The notes below the pieces were generated by a model. The model was not told the DNA's origin and ran no database searches. It saw only the letters and a program-made list of their open reading frames with translations. DNA of 64,000 nucleotides from Casuarius casuarius (Eukaryota > Chordata > Aves > Casuariiformes > Casuariidae). The stretch lies in assembly GCA_003342895.1 (NCBI GenBank), contig PTFA01000091.1:1561660-1625659 (forward strand), read 5' to 3'. Position numbers and translations under genes: made by a program. Below are positions 1 to 12,870 of this stretch, piece after piece (the stretch's first letter is position 1; every line of letters starts with the position of its first letter).

Positions 1-1441
1 ATACAATCAAGAAATGACCAATACTTTATGCTGTATATTTTCTATCTTTCTAAAATTTCAGGCAAAATTTGCTAAATAATAACTAAACCAACATCACTTA
101 CAGCTGAACACTACTTGCTACCAATCATAATGTCAAAAAATGCTTTTGGTTTCTGTGCATCAAAGCACTGCAACTTCTGTAAGGAACAATTCTGCACTGG
201 AAGACAGCATGAATTAAGGTGAATTACAGATGGGAACTGAAAGTTCTCCTTTCCTGTTGGAAACTCTGTGTGCCTGGACATGCATACATATTGGAATTAC
301 AGAAATCACTTTTTTTTTTCTACCTTTACATTCACCCTTCAACTCTCTCATCCTCCATTTCCAATTTTATATTTAAGGAAAATTCCTGTCAACATTCAGT
401 TGGCCTATACACAGCATGACTCCCTTTTATTTGGAGAGACGACATTCAGAAGACAATGTCAGACAATCAATAAACATATTGATGATATAGATCACCAAAA
501 TGACAGGAAACAGCACAGGAGCTCAGTGAACAGGAGATTAAACTCTTCAGAACTGAGACGGGGGGATATGGGCAAGAGTAGAACAGCAGCAGCTAGTCAG
601 TGACAGCTGCATCCACACACATCAGCCCACTGATGAAGAAGGAAGGTGAAATCCCTGTTCCCAGAGATCAGTTGCTTACTGCAACTTTACATTGCAAGAC
701 TCTCATAACACAGGTAGAAACTCAGCAATAACCAAACACATTTTCTGTAACTATGAGGTATCCAGGAGGTACAAAGTACAAGATAGTGGGGCAGGCTACA
801 TCAAACATCCACAAATCAGGCTGTTTAAGTTGTCAGTACCAGCACGGCTACCCATACACTTCGAGAGAGAGCAGGCTAATGTGAGAGGTATAGAGAGGGA
901 AATTGGAATTCCAGAATAGGTAGATTAGGATGCTGGTGTGGGTATAAGCTTCCTTTACAATTCTTTTGTCAGGCACAGACTACAGGTCACTAACAACCAG
1001 CAAGTCACTCACTGGCATAATGGAACAAAGGAACTTGCTCAGTTAATAAGCTCAAAAAATCAGAGTCAGCTTAAAGTATCACTGTTCCCAGCTAATTAAA
1101 AGAAAGAAAAAAAAAAAAAGTGTCCCATCTAGACTGTTTGCCTTTGAAAATAAGCAATACACAATCTTGCTGTGTGTCTGCCATTGGTAGACTGAAATCA
1201 AACACACTGAAGAATAAGGGCCCCCCTAGCTACGCGTGCTTATTCTCCCTTTCACAGCAGTGCTCAAGCTGAGGTTTGACTATTCAGAGCCACGTGGTCT
1301 ACGTAAATTGTACCTATATCACAATTCAAGGGCCCAGTGCTTATTTGAACTGAGACACTCCCTCTACAATGCTTAAGTTTCTCTGGTGCCTGGAGAACTA
1401 GCTGGCTCACTAGACTGGAGCCAGGGTGAAAGCCAAATGAC

Positions 1442-1458
1442 TATATATATATATATAA
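1442..1458. repeat. (AT)n microsatellite
   Basis: Uninterrupted alternating T and A, about 8 units. Simple sequence with no associated gene. Confidence 0.8.
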
Positions 1459-1574
1459 ACAAATAAAGTCCTGTACATCTTTATAAAAAGCTGTAGCTGG
1501 TTAGGAGGGAGCCTCCAAAAGTGCCTCAAGTTGAAGGAAAGTCTGTAGCAAAAATTCACACTTTATTAGAGACT

Positions 1575-1591
1575 GGGGGGGGCAGGGAGGG
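1575..1591 (+). repeat. G-rich tract (possible G-quadruplex)
   Basis: A run of eight G is followed by two further GGG runs within 17 bases on the plus strand. This pattern can support a G-quadruplex, but nothing nearby shows a function. Confidence 0.4.
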
Positions 1592-3504
1592 AAGCAGAGG
1601 GAGTTATATTCCAACTACAGGAAAAAGACTTATGTGAAGCACATATCGTACTAGATTCTTAAGTCAATGAACCAGTCTTCACGCATCCCTGTGTACATGG
1701 AACCATCCATTTCACTTTGCCCTCTGCCTCCAGCCTGGAAGACTGGTGTAGAAGGCAAGGGCAGGAACAGACGCAGACAGAACAAAAAGGGTTGTCTGTT
1801 AGCCATAAATTGAGAGGCACCTGCAAGCAGACATTCATCTTCCCAATATAAGCAAATGAATACTGTAAGAAGACACATGGTTTAAGTAAACTGTTATTGC
1901 TGAGGAAATGGCTGCTTGCTGAGAAAAATCTTGACACAGGTAAGACAAATTCCTCCAGAATGCATTAAAGAATCTAGATGCATCAAATAAGAATAGATGA
2001 TCTGCTATCTAAATTGTTTTACAGGCCATTTCTCATGAGCTACATTGCTGACCTGGTAAGTCGCTTTCAGATGGTGACAAAGGAAAAGAAAAAGGAAAAG
2101 GACCTTTGCAGATGATCGGCATAGGACAGGAAAGATGATGTTCAAAGTTGCAGACAAGCATAACGATATCAATATAAACACAGAAGTTTTTTTTTCCTGA
2201 AAACTGCCAGAAAAAATATAGGAGATTGATTCACTGAGGAGGCACAACACCAGCAGCTTCTTTACCTAACAACATGCTCAAGAACTTAATGATATGAAAT
2301 GAGCAAAATTCATAGCTGAAGTTGCTGCACTCTGGTGGTCCTCCAAGACACAGTAACACCATAGTATATGTATCATGAAGTGAGACAAACAAGGCCTGGC
2401 TCAATCAAAAATGAAAACAGTACAGCCCCCTTGCGCACATAGACTTAAACACAACCGAAAGTGCTTGCATCAGTAGTTCAATCCCTTAATAATATCCACC
2501 ACAGCAGACTGCACAGCATCAACAACGTCCAAGTCTAAAGCAATGCTGAAGTTGTAACCATACAAATACTGCAATCTGTATGGAAATAAGAGGAGACAGC
2601 ATAGCAACATAGATATCTAAATGCTTTATTTTCCAGCCTTCATGAGTTCCTTCCCCATATCTTCCTATTGAGATGAAGAATCACATGGTTAACCCTTTGA
2701 GCATCCAGCTCCTTCTTCCTTTTTTTTTTTTTTCGGCTAATATTCAGTTTGATTTTGCTAACAGCAAAAAACGACCCAGTGAATAGCTACCGGAAAACAA
2801 AGAAATTTATCAAATTTTTGTTTCTTTGCAAGAAGACATCACAAAGAAATCCAACAATTTTATATGTTTGAGGGGAGAAACCCATCTTTCTGCACAGATG
2901 TGCATATCTTGTCATTCAGCAGAATGGCAGCCATCCAAGGCCTATGAATCTGCAGAGGAACTCAATTGCTATGATGTCCCAAGGCAGCTCCAATTTACAA
3001 TTAAACTGTTACAATACAGAGGTTGGTTTCACTGAAGCACTGATGAAAATTGCTGTGCAATGCTTAGTTTAGGGGGCAAGCCTTTTACACAGTTCTTCCT
3101 GCTTTTGCCCATCTGCTTAGCTTATTTTTTTCACCTTATCACACCTGCCAAGGGGTTTCAGCTCCAAGGGGTTACACAAGAATTCTTCTACTTCTCTAGA
3201 CAGCAGCAGCTTAGAAATAGCTTGTTTTGACCCCCAGTGCTATAAAGGAAAAATAGTGTGGTACTTTATGAAATCAATTAAGATTCTTATATTTACCCAT
3301 TAACAGCACAGAAACTCTAATCTCTGCTCAGCTGTAGCACAGAGTATTTTTCTTCTAACCATTNACAGAGCACTATATCTTCCTACCAACTGAATGCCTC
3401 TTCAACCTCTCTCATCTTTACATGATAATAGTGTGGTTTCCTATGTGGAAAACATCAGGCTTTCCAGAGACCTTGCTCTGTTCTCCAAATGGTACTGGTT
3501 TATT

Positions 3505-3575
3505 TTGTAATCTTCAGCAAATTATTACTTTCACTGTGCCTCAGCTTCCTCTCTGTAAAGCAGGTCAAATTCTCC
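3505..3575 (+). mobile_element. MIR-like SINE tail fragment
   Basis: The segment follows the order typical of the conserved MIR/CORE-SINE region: a 'cagcaaattatta' stretch, then 'ctgtgcctcagcttcct', then 'ctgtaaagcaggt'. It is diverged and truncated. The family match is from memory of the MIR consensus, not a search. Confidence 0.55.
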
Positions 3576-4560
3576 TAGCAAAAACCTGCTGTATAAGAAC
3601 AAGACATTACATGTGTGATGCTGCATGTGTAAATCAGGATCTAGTCACCAGTCACTCTTACTACAATATAAGAACTTTCAAAACAGATCATATTGCAAAG
3701 ATATTATTTCCATGAAGAAAATACATCAGAACACTCCCAGTATGTTCTCTGCCCTTCCCTATTAATCCCGCCGATGTTTTATTATTAGAGCTCACATTGG
3801 GACTGTGGAATGTACAAAGATGCTTCATCTAAATCCGCACTAGATTAGAAATGCAAGCCATAAATGAGATAGATACACATTTAGCAGCAAATTCTTTTAC
3901 AAAGATGTTGCAATTTTTCCTATTTGATCCTTTAATATTAAAGATGCTTTGTGCTTCAAAGACCTTAAGGCAAGGACTTCATTTCTGGGCTTCTAACAAA
4001 CTTTCATTGCCAGAATACTACACCATAGTGCTCTTCATACTAGAATGAAATCTTAATGCTTCAAGAGTTCTTTTTATTTTTTTAAATCACTGAAGGTTGA
4101 GGTAGAGCTCTAAAATCTAAACTTGGATTAATATCAATTGACTTTTGAAATGCCACCAATGAAGCCACTGTCACACGCAATATACTCTTAAAAAATATTA
4201 TTTAAACTACAAGCTTTTACATGAAAAGAACAGTAACAATTTAAGACATCAACAGGAATTCTTATTGCATTTAATTTATATATACCAAATGTCTTCTCAG
4301 AATAAAGAGAAGAGAATAGAGACAGCTACAGAGGTAAAATTTCAAGAATAGATACAACCAAGTCAGGTTTTCACTATTCTAATGGTGCCCAGATTCAATT
4401 TCATCATTTGATCTTGAAGTGAGTAATTGGTTCATACTACAGATAAAATGAAAGGCAGGTACAAGCACTCAATTTCTAAATGCTCAGCCTGTCTTTTAAT
4501 CTTCTTTAAGGACAATAAATATTTCTATATTCAGAGTTGTGTTTATCCTCCTCTTTCCAG

Positions 4561-4689
4561 CTCGCAACATTTTGAATAGCAAGAGCGAGAGAGAAATAAA
4601 AGACGACTTCGACGAAACAACAGCTGCAAAAGAACTTAACAGGCACTTTCAAGGGATGGAAAACACCAAGTTACATTGTTTCCCTCAGG
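4561..4689 (+). other. Candidate internal exon (unidentified)
   Basis: The segment lies between a strong acceptor (a pyrimidine-rich tract ending CTCTTTCCAG at 4560) and a fair donor (AGG|GTAAAT at 4690). It is 129 bases, exactly 43 codons. One frame, starting at 4563, is open throughout, giving phase 1 in and phase 1 out. The predicted peptide is charged and hydrophilic (Lys, Glu and Asp-rich in its first half). Five CpGs fall within about 60 bases, well above the surroundings. I recognise no protein family. Against it: the minus-strand frames are also largely open, and no neighbouring exon of matching phase is evident. It could equally be a conserved non-coding element or chance. Confidence 0.25.
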
Positions 4690-5315
4690 GTAAATGCTTG
4701 ACTGTATGACAGTGTGCTGCACTTATACAATAATTTTTAAAGTCACTTATCACTTTATCCACATTTTGTGTAATACAGTGAAAGAAAATATTTGAAAGCT
4801 GAAGCATCAGCACATTAGGAAGGCCTGTCATGGTTCATATAAAGTTCAATTTCATAGGCTTTTATATTAGAGCCCCAAGCATTATCACTACATGGTAATC
4901 AAAAAGCTAGAATGATCCTCTCCCATGCATACTTCAGATCTTCAAAACATAGGTTAGAAATCTAGACACATAATTTATTTGCATCTTTCTATTCCACAGA
5001 TTTACACAACACAACTTGCAAAACAATTTCAGATTAGATCTTCTTGGAAATATGCCACTTTTGTTACTTTTGAAGAAATAAATGGGATAATCCAGAGCAG
5101 CATCTCTTCCATCAGTAGGTGCTGTGCAATTGACTGGGCTCTCATTGGCATACAGTCTGCAAAGCGTTAAGGCTCAGAGTTGCTGATTTCCTGACTTTAA
5201 AACAATTTAAGTAGAGCTATCAAAGTTCTGTGCTACGATAGATGGTTTTATTTACCATATATGCACCATGATTTGCAATTTGTGTTTTCCTTTCACTCTG
5301 TAACTCCTAAATCAG
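4690..5315. other. Non-coding spacer
   Basis: AT-rich DNA between two weak exon candidates. I see no gene, RNA or repeat. Confidence 0.5.
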
Positions 5316-5481
5316 TGACAAAGTATTGTGTTCTTTCATGCTGGAAAAAGAACCAGCTTCTGCCGTGTGGGATTTTAAACCTAAGCTAATATTCATTGCA
5401 TCTATAGCTAAAAAAACCATCGGAGGTCTTATTCAAGAAAGCACAGCAGTTACAGAAATGGGTTTCATGCTAAAGATTTGT
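5316..5481 (+). other. Candidate internal exon (unidentified)
   Basis: The segment is preceded by a pyrimidine-rich stretch ending in AAATCAG and followed by a strong donor, GTAAGTATG, at 5482. One frame, starting at 5317, stays open for 55 codons (phase 2 in, phase 0 out). The peptide has a hydrophobic centre containing PKLIFIASIAKK. I recognise no family. The phases do not match the candidate at 4561-4689, so the two would need an unseen exon between them. This may be chance, because cryptic splice-site pairs around 55 open codons are common. Confidence 0.17.
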
Positions 5482-5900
5482 GTAAGTATGACCTGGAAGT
5501 GGAACTTAAATGCCTTTCTAAATAGAACGGACGTAGCAACATAGACAAAGTAAGGAGAAATAGCATAAACAGATTTTTTTATTATCATAAATAATTGCAA
5601 GTGCAAAGTTTTAACCTTCTACCCTAACAATCGCCTGAACAAGATCAGTGGGCAGAGAGAGCCCTACTTGCAGATACATTACATATATGTCATGCCATCA
5701 ATAATGGCAGATTTTACGGCAACTGACTTGGCCTCAGTACACAGCCTACTCTTCATCAGCAGTGACGTTCATCAATTAAATGATGACATAAGGTAAGGCA
5801 CATCTGTGGAGCACATCGGTACTGGACTATGAGAGTGTCTCAAGTTAACATGCCATCATGGTTTGAGAAATTGATCAATTATTCCCAATTTTAGAGCATG

Positions 5901-5905
<5 letters not shown>

Positions 5906-5942
<37 letters not shown>
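5906..5942. repeat. Poly(T) tract of 37 bases
   Basis: An uninterrupted run of 37 T on the plus strand. It could be the 3' poly(A) tail of a minus-strand retroposed sequence whose body lies to the right, or a mononucleotide microsatellite. I found no clear target-site duplication or upstream AATAAA, so the origin is open. Confidence 0.9.
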
Positions 5943-5947
<5 letters not shown>

Positions 5948-6669
5948 AGTAATCACAGGTCTTATCCTGAATTCTTTTAAAGGATTCCAAATCCAATTCC
6001 ACACAATGATTCAGAGCTCTAGAATCTGATTCGGAGGTGCTATAGATGCTTTACAAACCTTAAGAAGGATCCCAAGTCAACAGAAAGCATTCAGTAGTAC
6101 ACAAGACATGAAAATTTAATATAGTTGAGGATAACTGATGCTTTTTGATCAAGCAAAGAACATACTATGGATAGATACTTAAATGACTGCATAGCCTGCA
6201 GTAGTAGTTTTTGACATTTTCAAGTGACAGTAAGTGCTACAGGCAGTCAAAGCACAATTACGTATTTGACAATTATGTCATCATGATTATGCAGCTTGGA
6301 TATTTTTGCAAGCCTTTGAGAAGAGTTTGCAGAGCAGAGGTCATGGTTTCTGAAATCACTGACATCACAAATCGATCTAAAAAAAACTTAATACACATGC
6401 AATTAAATTATTCTTTAAATGGAAAACGGAACAATGTTCTCTGAGCAAATGGTTCTATAATTCTCCGGGGAGGGCAAGTGCACTCATCTTTCCACTTTGC
6501 CTGGTCCACAAGATGACCTGTAACCATTCACCAGTGGCAGAACCTTGTTCTTTCACCTTGAAGGTTCCTAGTTGAACCTTTCCATTTGCCAGTCAGGAGG
6601 CAGCTGTCACACAACTATTCCTGCTGGGACACAACAGTGATTCAAGAGGGCAGAGAGCAAATAAATTGA

Positions 6670-6709
6670 NNNNNNNNNNNNNNNNNNNNNNNNNNNNNNN
6701 NNNNNNNNN
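6670..6709. other. Assembly gap (40 N)
   Basis: Forty consecutive N. The right flank is C-rich, so a difficult GC-rich or simple-sequence stretch may have caused the break. Confidence 0.99.
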
Positions 6710-9289
6710 CCCCGCCCCTTCTCCTCTGTCAAGTTATTCAATTCCACAGCTACAGGAAGATACACAGTCAATCACAGGCAGATATTGTAAAATATCTAGC
6801 AAGATAGCACCCTGAGGCACTGTAATGACATCGCAAGTGCAAAAGTGAGTTCTCAACTGGTGAAGTCACAGAACCAGAGTCCTTCTACCCAAAAACTGAC
6901 TTTGCGAACAGTGCTGTAGCCAGAAATGCTTCTCCCAGATTGCCCGAAATTTGAACATCCACAAGGGTTAAGAAAGGAGTCCATGTCTTAATGAGCACAC
7001 ACACGGCTTCCAAGCTTCCCTCAGAACAAAACTCATCTACCTTCTGTCCTACAGTCTTGCAAGCAAAGGCCTGGGCGCAGACAAAATGCACCCTTTGGAG
7101 TATGTTTGATGTGTTCACATTGCCATCAAGTATGCTCACAAAGGTTGCCAGGAGACAATTTTACAAATGGAAGAGGAACAGAAGGCAAACTATACTTTCA
7201 GCTGCTCCATAGGCTATATACTCTGCTCAGAGTGGTATAGACATAGCCAATGATTCATTCTAAAATGATTTTGCTAAAAGTGACAAGGGCTCAGATCAAT
7301 ACAGCTGTGATGATGGCTTGCAACAAGGTCAGCTAAAGGCAAGGCACTAAACTAAACCTGGTAACTCCCATGAGCAATGCTTTTGAACACTACAAACCCA
7401 AGCTACGTTTATCCAGCTGACCTAGCAATGAAAGAACAGAAGTCCAATTCCCTCAAGTTTTAAAATCCCATTCAAGCATATGTTGGATACTGCAAACATA
7501 CAGCCTCCCCTGCAGTCAAGACAAAAATTCTTATTTTATGGATTTCAGAAGCATTCTGGGAACAAGTAGGTTCATCTGGAACATGGTGTGGAATGTTATA
7601 AATAAAGATTTCTGGAGTTTTTTCCCCCATCCCATCCATGTTTTTATCTTTGACAGTTAATCAATGCTAGCTGTTAATTCAAAGCATAGCATTTACGTGT
7701 TATGTGTTTATGTAGAAAATGAAGATCAGTGTTTATTCAAAAGCTAGTCTGTTCTTACAAAAAGGACAAAGCTAGATTTGTGGGACTAGTTAAGTATCAA
7801 ATGACTTCCTTCTTGGCCCTTAACACCATATTCTAGCCTTCAGTGTGATACGGTCAACACTGAGACATCACTCAGAATTCCAAAGCCATCTTGTGACCAA
7901 CTACTTATGAAACTAATATGGAATAAATTTTATTCTGGGTTTATGTAAAATAATACATGATTAATCATCATCAGTTAAAGTAGCACTATTGTTCCAATTA
8001 TACAAAGTATAAATAACTGCAGAGAACTGCTGTGTTGACAGCATCTTGTAAATAAAGTTTTACTTTATAATTGTGAGTGGCTGTCAGGCTATGCAAGGCT
8101 GCAGGAGGTATTCTCATCCTCCAGTGGGCTTGCCCATTATTCTGAGATCCCCAATCATCTAGAAATTTTGTCCATTATAAATATGCAGCAAACTGGCATT
8201 ATTGAATACATCCTCTCAGCAACTTTTCTGGTATTAGAAGACTAAGTAGAAGCCCTATGTTTTTTTTCCCTAAACAGAAATTCTTCACTATTTTGCTGTT
8301 CTCTCCCTTAGCAAGGCAGTTATTTTATTTCTGTTTTTAATAGATACTATCGTCTCCATATTTGACTATTTTCTGTGCCACCTTTCAGACTATATACTAT
8401 AATCTCTGAACTTGTCTTTTTAATCTTCATTCAGCTCCTCTTAATACTTCCTGCCTACCCCTGACCCCAACTTTGGTTTATACTGTGCATGGATGTTCCA
8501 TCACTTTTGATAAGAAGCCTTTTTCTCAGAAGTGCTTGTGGTGGTCCTACTTCATTCAACCTGACACAGCCAATTTCCTTAAGTGTTAAAGTTTTTTAGA
8601 TCCCCAGTCTCATGGGGGACCTAAAGGGCATGCTTTAAATTTCTGGAGATTGGAGGAGGGGAAGAAATATAGCACTGGAGCTTCCCAGAGTCTCTGGCTT
8701 CAATGAATTGAATACATTTCCATGGCTTCCAGAGTAGCCTACTGTAAATGATTATAATAACTTTCTTTTGTTCATGACTGATTGCATTATGCCAGCAGGC
8801 TTCTAGGCCCAGCACTGCAAGACTAATTGGTTTTCACCAGGTATGTAATAGAAAAGCTTATAACATTTTCAGTCATAACTTAAGCAGGATAAAAAAAGTA
8901 AATAGACCTGAGAAGTCACATGCTGCAGATGTAATTTAGGAGAAGCTATTTTTACACTTTAATTTTAATGGAATTTAATATATTAAACAAAAAATGGTTC
9001 CTTTGAGATGTACCACAACATTCCAACTTTAACAGCTTCATGAGTCTGAATGATAATGCATTGAAGCTTAGCTGCATGCTACTATTTTATTATTTAAAAA
9101 GTCACTCTGATTTAGGTTTTGATCCATTTTACATTCCTTGACACAAATTAAGTTATTACAAAATTAATCAAAACTGTCTGCATGACATCGGATTTTTTTC
9201 TCTGGACCCGCGAATATAATTATCCACCTGCAGAAGAGAAGGGAAAACGAATAGAGGGTCTCTATTACTGACAAATACTGCCCTACATT

Positions 9290-9430
9290 TTTAACACAGT
9301 GAAAAGAAACATGCTGTCAAATATGCAAATCATTTACAAGCAAGTGCCTTCCCAAGGGACCATGTTTACAACAGATAAAGTAGTAATTGGGAATGCAGCA
9401 ACTTTTGTTTTTATATTAGCAGGAAACAAG
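9290..9430. promoter_or_regulatory. Possible conserved regulatory element
   Basis: Several transcription-factor-like motifs sit within about 70 bases: a perfect octamer ATGCAAAT (9323-9330, POU type), TGTTTAC (9364-9370, forkhead type), AGATAA (9373-9378, GATA type) and TAATTG (9384-9389, homeodomain type). No repeat or coding signal is visible. Motifs this short recur by chance in AT-rich DNA, so conservation must decide. Confidence 0.25.
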
Positions 9431-12400
9431 ACAGCATCAAAGTGAATCTCTGGTGAGGTTACAGCACGCAAAGTCAAGTCTGTGGCAATTTTCCCTGCCA
9501 ATCAAAGGATTTCCTCTGGATTTCACAAGCTTTGTAAGCCAGACCTCCTCATGAGCAGATCAGTGCTCCTCCCTTGAGAAAGGCAAACTAATATCCTTTG
9601 TTTTTAGTGTGAGAAAGACAAACAGAACCATGACAGAAATAGACACCATAATACTATTAATAAAGTACAATAGACTATTGCTTATGTAAAAGCAACAACA
9701 ACAACAAACACATCATTTAGCTGACTTTTGGCTTCCTTCTATATTTTAGAAATTGGCATCACCCAGATTTCTACCTCAGAAAAATATCAACAGTGTCAAC
9801 TAACAAGGCAGCCAAAAGATATAACTTTGGGCCCTGAAAAGAAGCATAATTCACATCAAACATGTCAGTACTGTGCTATTCACAGTTTTAATACCAAAAC
9901 ACAATACAGAAACACCTTGATGTTAGAGTTAGCAACATTTAACAATTGCATTCTCTAAGCTACCTAACACCTTACGGGGAGGAAAAAAAATAAAAAATAG
10001 TTTGTAGTCTTAATATTGTGTATTTGGGTCATAAATAAGACTTGAAGCAATCTGTTTGACTCAGGACACACTGCAAATCCCTAAAGCATCAACAGGCTTC
10101 ACATCACCTTTCTGAAAAGAGAAGGGCTCTCACAAAAGTCAAGTCATAAGGGCAGCCCATAATATTTGACCCTTAACAGCAGCAGGAAGTCTCCTGTCTA
10201 CTCATGAAAATAGAGAAAAAGCATTAAAAAAGATGCTTTGCATGATGTTTTGGCATCTTGGAATGAAATATAAAGTCTAGGAGTGATTGGAGGATCAGAG
10301 GGATGGGTTCCAGAGAGAAAGTCCACAGTATATTCAGTGCCAGGATTGCTAGGCATAGAGACTTCAGAAGTGAGTTGGTTTGGAAAGGTACATCTTTAAG
10401 GAAAACTACAACATTGTACAGGGTCTATTTTCATTTTTTAAATTTTAAAGCAAGTGACACAACGGCAGACTTACTTGGTAAGTGATTTAAGGCTATTTAA
10501 TATAACATCCTTAAATAAAATTATTTTTTAAAAAGATCTGATCTGGACAGCTTATAAACAGCTTAAAACTTTTCACCTATTGTCCTTACTAGCACACATC
10601 AAGTCTAAACCTTGCCATCTGAAAAAGAAACTAGTTCAGAGAAAAAATTATGAAACAGCAATTAATCAGTGCCAGTGATGGACACTAATCATGGACATAT
10701 TCCCAAAGTCCAATAGACAGTCATCTGATCATCACATACAGTTGATTCACAACCTACTCCAGATCAGAGCTAAAGCAGTTGTCCAAGAGACAGAACAATT
10801 CAAGAATAATTTTAGTGAGTTGTGTGTTCCATTTCCCCCAACCCACAAACACTGAAATCCTGCCCCAAAAGCTTAACTTTTTAAAGCTTTTTCAGCTTAA
10901 GAGCTTGAAATGGGGAAATCAGAGGGTCCTTCCGCATGGTCACAGGAACTAGGCTGATCAGAAAAATGTTGATTGGAAGCTGAACCCAAGTTTCTGAATT
11001 GCACATTAATGTTTTAATCAAAGCACTCATGCTTCTGACTTCCTAGTCTTTAGTACCTATATCTTTCCACCTTACTCTACTCCTTTCACGTTCTGGCCTA
11101 TAACGCTCCCATTTACTGTATTAGATATATTCCTTCCATCAGCAGTTCCACAGCTTACAGTAGATGAGTTTAACCTTTACAGCCTTTAACCTAGCTACTC
11201 TCTAGACAGAGAGCCTCCATGAACTCTGACGTCATTTAAAACTGCTCAGATTTCTCCAACATTGGTGAAGTCTACTTGTGATGATAATACCATTAAACAG
11301 TTGACAAGACAGATTTAAGAGAAGACAGTTGCTTAAAGTGCCAAAAAGCATTTTTCAGCCCTTTATGAAAAGCTAGGGAATCTGTAAGACAAATATATTC
11401 TTTTGAAGTTCCTTTTAAAAATGCAGACATTGAAACACAACATTCATACTTCTGATAAGCAATAATTTATTGGCTCATAGCATTACTAAGAATTTCTCAA
11501 ACTTTGTTGGCATGGTTCTTTATTTTTGTATCAGTCTGGCCATGAGAAATAAAACAACTGTCTGATATGGATATTCATAGGTGAAAAACATCTGTCTATT
11601 TAGGCCACCTGTTCTGCTTGCCTTCAAGTGCAGAATTATTTTCAGTAAAATACTATTTATATTACCCAAAGTGTCTAGGAGTTCCTGTCATTAAGCTAAG
11701 TAATTTAAGAAAGTAAATATACCCAAAACATAGGTTCTCTGGGGCTAAGTTTAAGCCAAAAGAGGACAAAAAACAACACGTTCTGTTCAGACTAGACGCA
11801 AAAGTTATGTAGGTAGAGACCCTGAAAGTGCGGTTTAAGTGGCTTTAGGACTGGAGAACAACTTTTGAGACTCAGAGAGATCTCCAAATGTTTCAGTGCT
11901 CTCTGAAAGTGAGCACACCTTCAGACAGAATCACGCAGGCTCTCCACAAAAAGCCTGCCTATGGCCGGGACACAGGAAGGATGTAGATCATGGCAGGTTT
12001 ACAGCCTTCCCCACAGCCTTAAGACAACAGCTGTGCAGACACAGACAGTAAAAAAAATCTCCCTGAACACAGCATGATAGCTGGTATTCTCAGCACACTG
12101 GAAGTTTAACTATTGCCAAGCTTGTAAAGGTAGAATCCAGCAGAACACTGAAAAAACTGCAGTAAAAAGCCAAGTCTGATCACGATGTTGACAGCACTTC
12201 AAAGGAATAAAAAATTATTATGTAGCTTCATTAGGGTATCTTTGGAAATTATTCTCTCCAAAGTTTTATGATAAAAGTGAGGTCCAGGAAAATCATTTCT
12301 GCAAAGAAACAGGATACACAAACAACCAAATCAAGGGTAATCATGATGGACTTAAATGAAGTTACCTTGGAATTAATGCAAGAAAACAAAACCCATGCTA

Positions 12401-12789
12401 ACCTTAGATTAAAGAATTAAAAATCTATAAGCAATAATGCAAAATGAAGTACAGTAAATCAAAGAAAATAACCTCAGGGGCTCAATCTTGCTGAGTTAAC
12501 AATGGAAAATAGAGGAGATGCAAATCCCATTAATATCTCAGCAATTCAATGAAACAAGGAAATGACATTCATACTCTTCCCTTTCCTGCTCCAGAACTTC
12601 AAGTAGTTTTACATATTTGGATAACAACTGACCAATCAAATTTTGGAATAATTACAGAGCGGTTGATAAGCATATTGGCATACAAAAGTAGAAATATGTT
12701 TGCCAAAAAAACATTATATAGAAACTCTTTGCAACTTTGTAATAATAGTCAATGAGATAAAAAGAAAAAATATTGAGGCAGCCAGTAGT

Positions 12790-12870
12790 CTTATTTTTGA
12801 ACCACCAGTTCCAGAGAAACAACTAGTGGTATGAAAAAAATCCAGGTACACCAGTAAAAGGTGTGTTCTT
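12790..12870 (-). mobile_element. Possible LINE reverse-transcriptase fragment
   Basis: On the minus strand one frame reads LVYLDF, resembling the VYLDFSKAFD block of CR1-type reverse transcriptases. The same 14 bases, CTGGTGTACCTGGA, recur at 27559-27572 (-) in the same reading context. Flanking sequence has decayed beyond recognition. Confidence 0.28.

Larger units (their letters stand above)
1..4560. other. Non-coding DNA, probably distal intron
   Basis: No recognisable gene. Contents include a short AT dinucleotide run near 1442-1458, a G-rich tract at 1575-1591, a single N at 3364 and a MIR-like SINE tail near 3505-3575 (entered separately). Base use is AT-rich and CpG-poor. If the minus-strand gene starting at 28566 extends leftward, this would lie in its first intron or beyond. 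That placement is inference. Confidence 0.6.

Noticed and set aside
1258..1302. 45-base micro-exon-like segment after a good acceptor
   Set aside because: Open and in phase 1-1 with several CpGs nearby, but the donor (TAC|GTAAAT) is weak and 15 codons carry almost no information.
6885..7139. Minus-strand 84-codon frame with protein-like composition
   Set aside because: The opposite strand is also open, there is no known domain, and the splice signals are mediocre.
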